A DNA stretch of 7,843 bases from Verrucomicrobiota bacterium (GTDB taxonomy: Bacteria > Verrucomicrobiota > Verrucomicrobiia > Chthoniobacterales > UBA10450): contig QHOR01000079.1 in assembly GCA_003219395.1 (NCBI GenBank), positions 470 through 8,312 on the forward strand, read 5' to 3'. Position numbers and translations under genes: made by a program. Positions 6,740 to 7,843 of the stretch are shown one piece after another. A model generated the notes under the pieces. That model had not been told where the DNA came from, searched no databases, and worked only from the letters and a program-made list of their open reading frames with translations. Each line of letters begins with the position of its first letter. The stretch's first letter is position 1.

Positions 6740-7711
6740 GTGAATAACACAAAGATTTCCCGGCTGCGTTTTGCTCACCTGCCGACGCCGATCGAGACGC
6801 TGCCGCGTCTGTCGGATGCTTTAGGCGGGCCACGTTTGTTGGTCAAACGCGACGACCAAACCGGGCTCGCCTTCGGTGGTAACAAAACGCGCAAACTGGA
6901 ATTTCTCGTAGCCGAAGCGCGCGACCAAGGCGCGAAGACCTTGATCTCTGGCGGAGCACTACAATCCAATCATTGCCGCCAGACCGCTGCGGCGGCGGCC
7001 CGATTCGGATTCAAATGTATTCTGGTGCTGTCTGGTGAAAAGCCAAAACAAGCATCGGCAAACCTGTTGCTCGACGAATTGTTTGGCGCGGAAATCGTCC
7101 ACCTAGCCGATCGCACAGATCGGGATGAACTCCTGCAGGAAACGTTTGATCGTGCTGCCAAAGAAGGAACGAAACCGTATCTCGTCCCATACGGCGGCTC
7201 GAACGCGACCGGCGCGTTGGGTTATGCGTTTGCGATGAAGGAAGTCATCGAGCAAAACCTCCATGCGGATTGGATTGTGTTTGCTACATCCTCGGGCGGT
7301 ACACATGCGGGACTTCTCCTGGGTCAACGAGTGTTTGGATACAAAGGCAAGGTGTTGGGAATCAGTGTTGATGGATCGGAAGAATGGTTGAAGGAAAATG
7401 TTTCAAAGCTGGCTTCATTAGCTAGCGCCAAGCTCGGAAAACACATTGAATTTGCTCCAGAGGACGTGTCGGTGAATGCCAGCTATTGCTCGGCCGGTTA
7501 TGGCGTGTTAACCGAGCGCGAACGGGAAGCCATCCATCTCTTTGCAAGAGCCGAAGGTCTTTTGTTGGACCCTGTTTATACCGGTCGTGCCGCGGCGGGA
7601 ATGATTGATTTGATACGCAAAGGATTTTTCAGGAAGGATGAGACCGTGTTGTTCCTGCACACAGGCGGGCAGCCGGCGTTGTTCGCGCATCAATACGCGG
7701 ACAATCTGTAA
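6740..7711 (+). CDS. PLP-dependent D-cysteine desulfhydrase / ACC deaminase family enzyme
   Basis: This is a 323-aa fold-type II PLP enzyme of the usual length. The PLP lysine is K49 in 'FGGNKTRKLEF', the motif shared by D-cysteine desulfhydrase and 1-aminocyclopropane-1-carboxylate (ACC) deaminase. 'QSNHCRQTAA' (75-84) carries S76/N77, and 'TSSGGTHAG' (183-191) is the phosphate-binding loop. In ACC deaminase the C-terminal active site reads 'VYEG' and 'HLGG'; here it reads 'VYTG' (Y280, T281) and 'HTGG' (T308). Hydroxyl residues at these two positions are the desulfhydrase pattern, so conversion of D-cysteine to pyruvate, H2S and ammonia is likelier than ACC breakdown. Related beta-elimination substrates remain possible. 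The start is a GTG without a clear Shine-Dalgarno, 21 bases after the reductase stop, which suggests coupling to it. A hairpin follows four bases after the stop codon. Confidence 0.88.
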   Translation: MNNTKISRLRFAHLPTPIETLPRLSDALGGPRLLVKRDDQTGLAFGGNKTRKLEFLVAEARDQGAKTLISGGALQSNHCRQTAAAAARFGFKCILVLSGEKPKQASANLLLDELFGAEIVHLADRTDRDELLQETFDRAAKEGTKPYLVPYGGSNATGALGYAFAMKEVIEQNLHADWIVFATSSGGTHAGLLLGQRVFGYKGKVLGISVDGSEEWLKENVSKLASLASAKLGKHIEFAPEDVSVNASYCSAGYGVLTEREREAIHLFARAEGLLLDPVYTGRAAAGMIDLIRKGFFRKDETVLFLHTGGQPALFAHQYADNL

Positions 7712-7714
7712 TAA

Positions 7715-7745
7715 AAATCACGGCAGTGAATGTCCAGCGTGATTT
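7715..7745. terminator. Hairpin with U-run on the minus-strand side
   Basis: AAATCACG (7715-7722) pairs perfectly with CGTGATTT (7738-7745), an 8-bp stem with a 15-base loop, just after the desulfhydrase stop. On the plus strand only TTT and then AAG follow. On the minus strand the stem is followed by TTTTTATT, a proper U-tract. It is therefore best as a terminator for a gene entering from the right, and may act weakly in both directions. Confidence 0.5.
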
Positions 7746-7780
7746 AAGACTTCAAAGCATCAGGTTGAGCTTTGGAGAGC

Positions 7781-7843
7781 TTACCCGACCAATTGCCAAG
7801 CGCCAGCAGAAGTAAGTGCTTCTACCTCAAATGAGGCAACAGG
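7781..7843 (-). CDS. Possible 3' end of a gene entering from the right edge
   Basis: One minus-strand frame is open from the window edge to a TAA at 7783-7781 and reads PVASFEVEALTSAGAWQLVG. The other two minus-strand frames are closed by stops. The stop lies 35 bases before the hairpin whose U-run faces this direction, which fits a convergent gene end. Twenty codons are too few to identify a family, and a chance open stretch is quite possible. Confidence 0.25.
   Translation of the reverse strand, partial: PVASFEVEALTSAGAWQLVG

Noticed and set aside
1..7843. CRISPR array, integron, insertion sequence, rRNA or replication origin
   Set aside because: There are no regularly spaced repeats, transposase or integrase genes, rRNA-like stretches or clustered DnaA-box-like sites in the window.

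Overview
This is a moderately GC-rich bacterial chromosomal window with ordinary gene density. Nothing in it marks a plasmid, phage or CRISPR locus. The gene mix is typical of environmental soil-type bacteria: a soluble multi-PAS/GAF histidine kinase with a LuxR-type regulator, an ORF6N-domain gene, a Dps-like ferritin, an aldo/keto reductase and a D-cysteine desulfhydrase-like enzyme. A Verrucomicrobiota- or Acidobacteriota-like source is my impression from protein style and from the intergenic structured repeat. It is not proven by any marker gene here.

Layout. Positions 1-363 (minus) hold the N-terminal part of an SRPBCC (polyketide cyclase/COQ10-like) protein that runs off the left edge. 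About 370 bases of divergent intergenic DNA follow. Positions 735-3326 and 3323-4042 (plus) encode a cytoplasmic sensor kinase (PAS-PAS-GAF-GAF-HisKA_3-HATPase) and its NarL/LuxR-family response regulator, coupled by a 4-base GTGA overlap. Converging on them from the minus strand (4678-4014) is an ORF6N-domain gene broken by one missing base near 4535/4536. Restoring that base rebuilds the family's conserved core. The gene also carries a perfect 13-bp-arm palindrome.

Positions 4915-5562 (plus) encode a Dps-family protein with all ferroxidase ligands present and an unusual N-terminal extension. Between dps and the next gene lies a 101-bp element (5568-5668) that can fold into a closed, branched, cloverleaf-like structure and looks like a repeated extragenic element. 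Positions 5684-6718 and 6740-7711 (plus) encode an aldo/keto reductase and a PLP enzyme of the D-cysteine desulfhydrase/ACC deaminase family, 21 bases apart and probably co-transcribed. A hairpin at 7715-7745 follows. Its uridine run lies on the minus-strand side, which suggests a gene entering from the right edge, possibly the short open frame at 7781-7843.

Working together: the kinase/regulator pair is a complete phosphorelay with no recognisable target in the window. Dps (iron and peroxide detoxification), the aldo/keto reductase (NADPH-dependent carbonyl reduction) and the desulfhydrase loosely suggest stress and detoxification housekeeping, but no joint pathway can be shown. I see no convincing new multi-gene system. 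The items most worth a second look are the structured 101-bp element, the single-base lesion in the ORF6N gene and the palindrome inside it.
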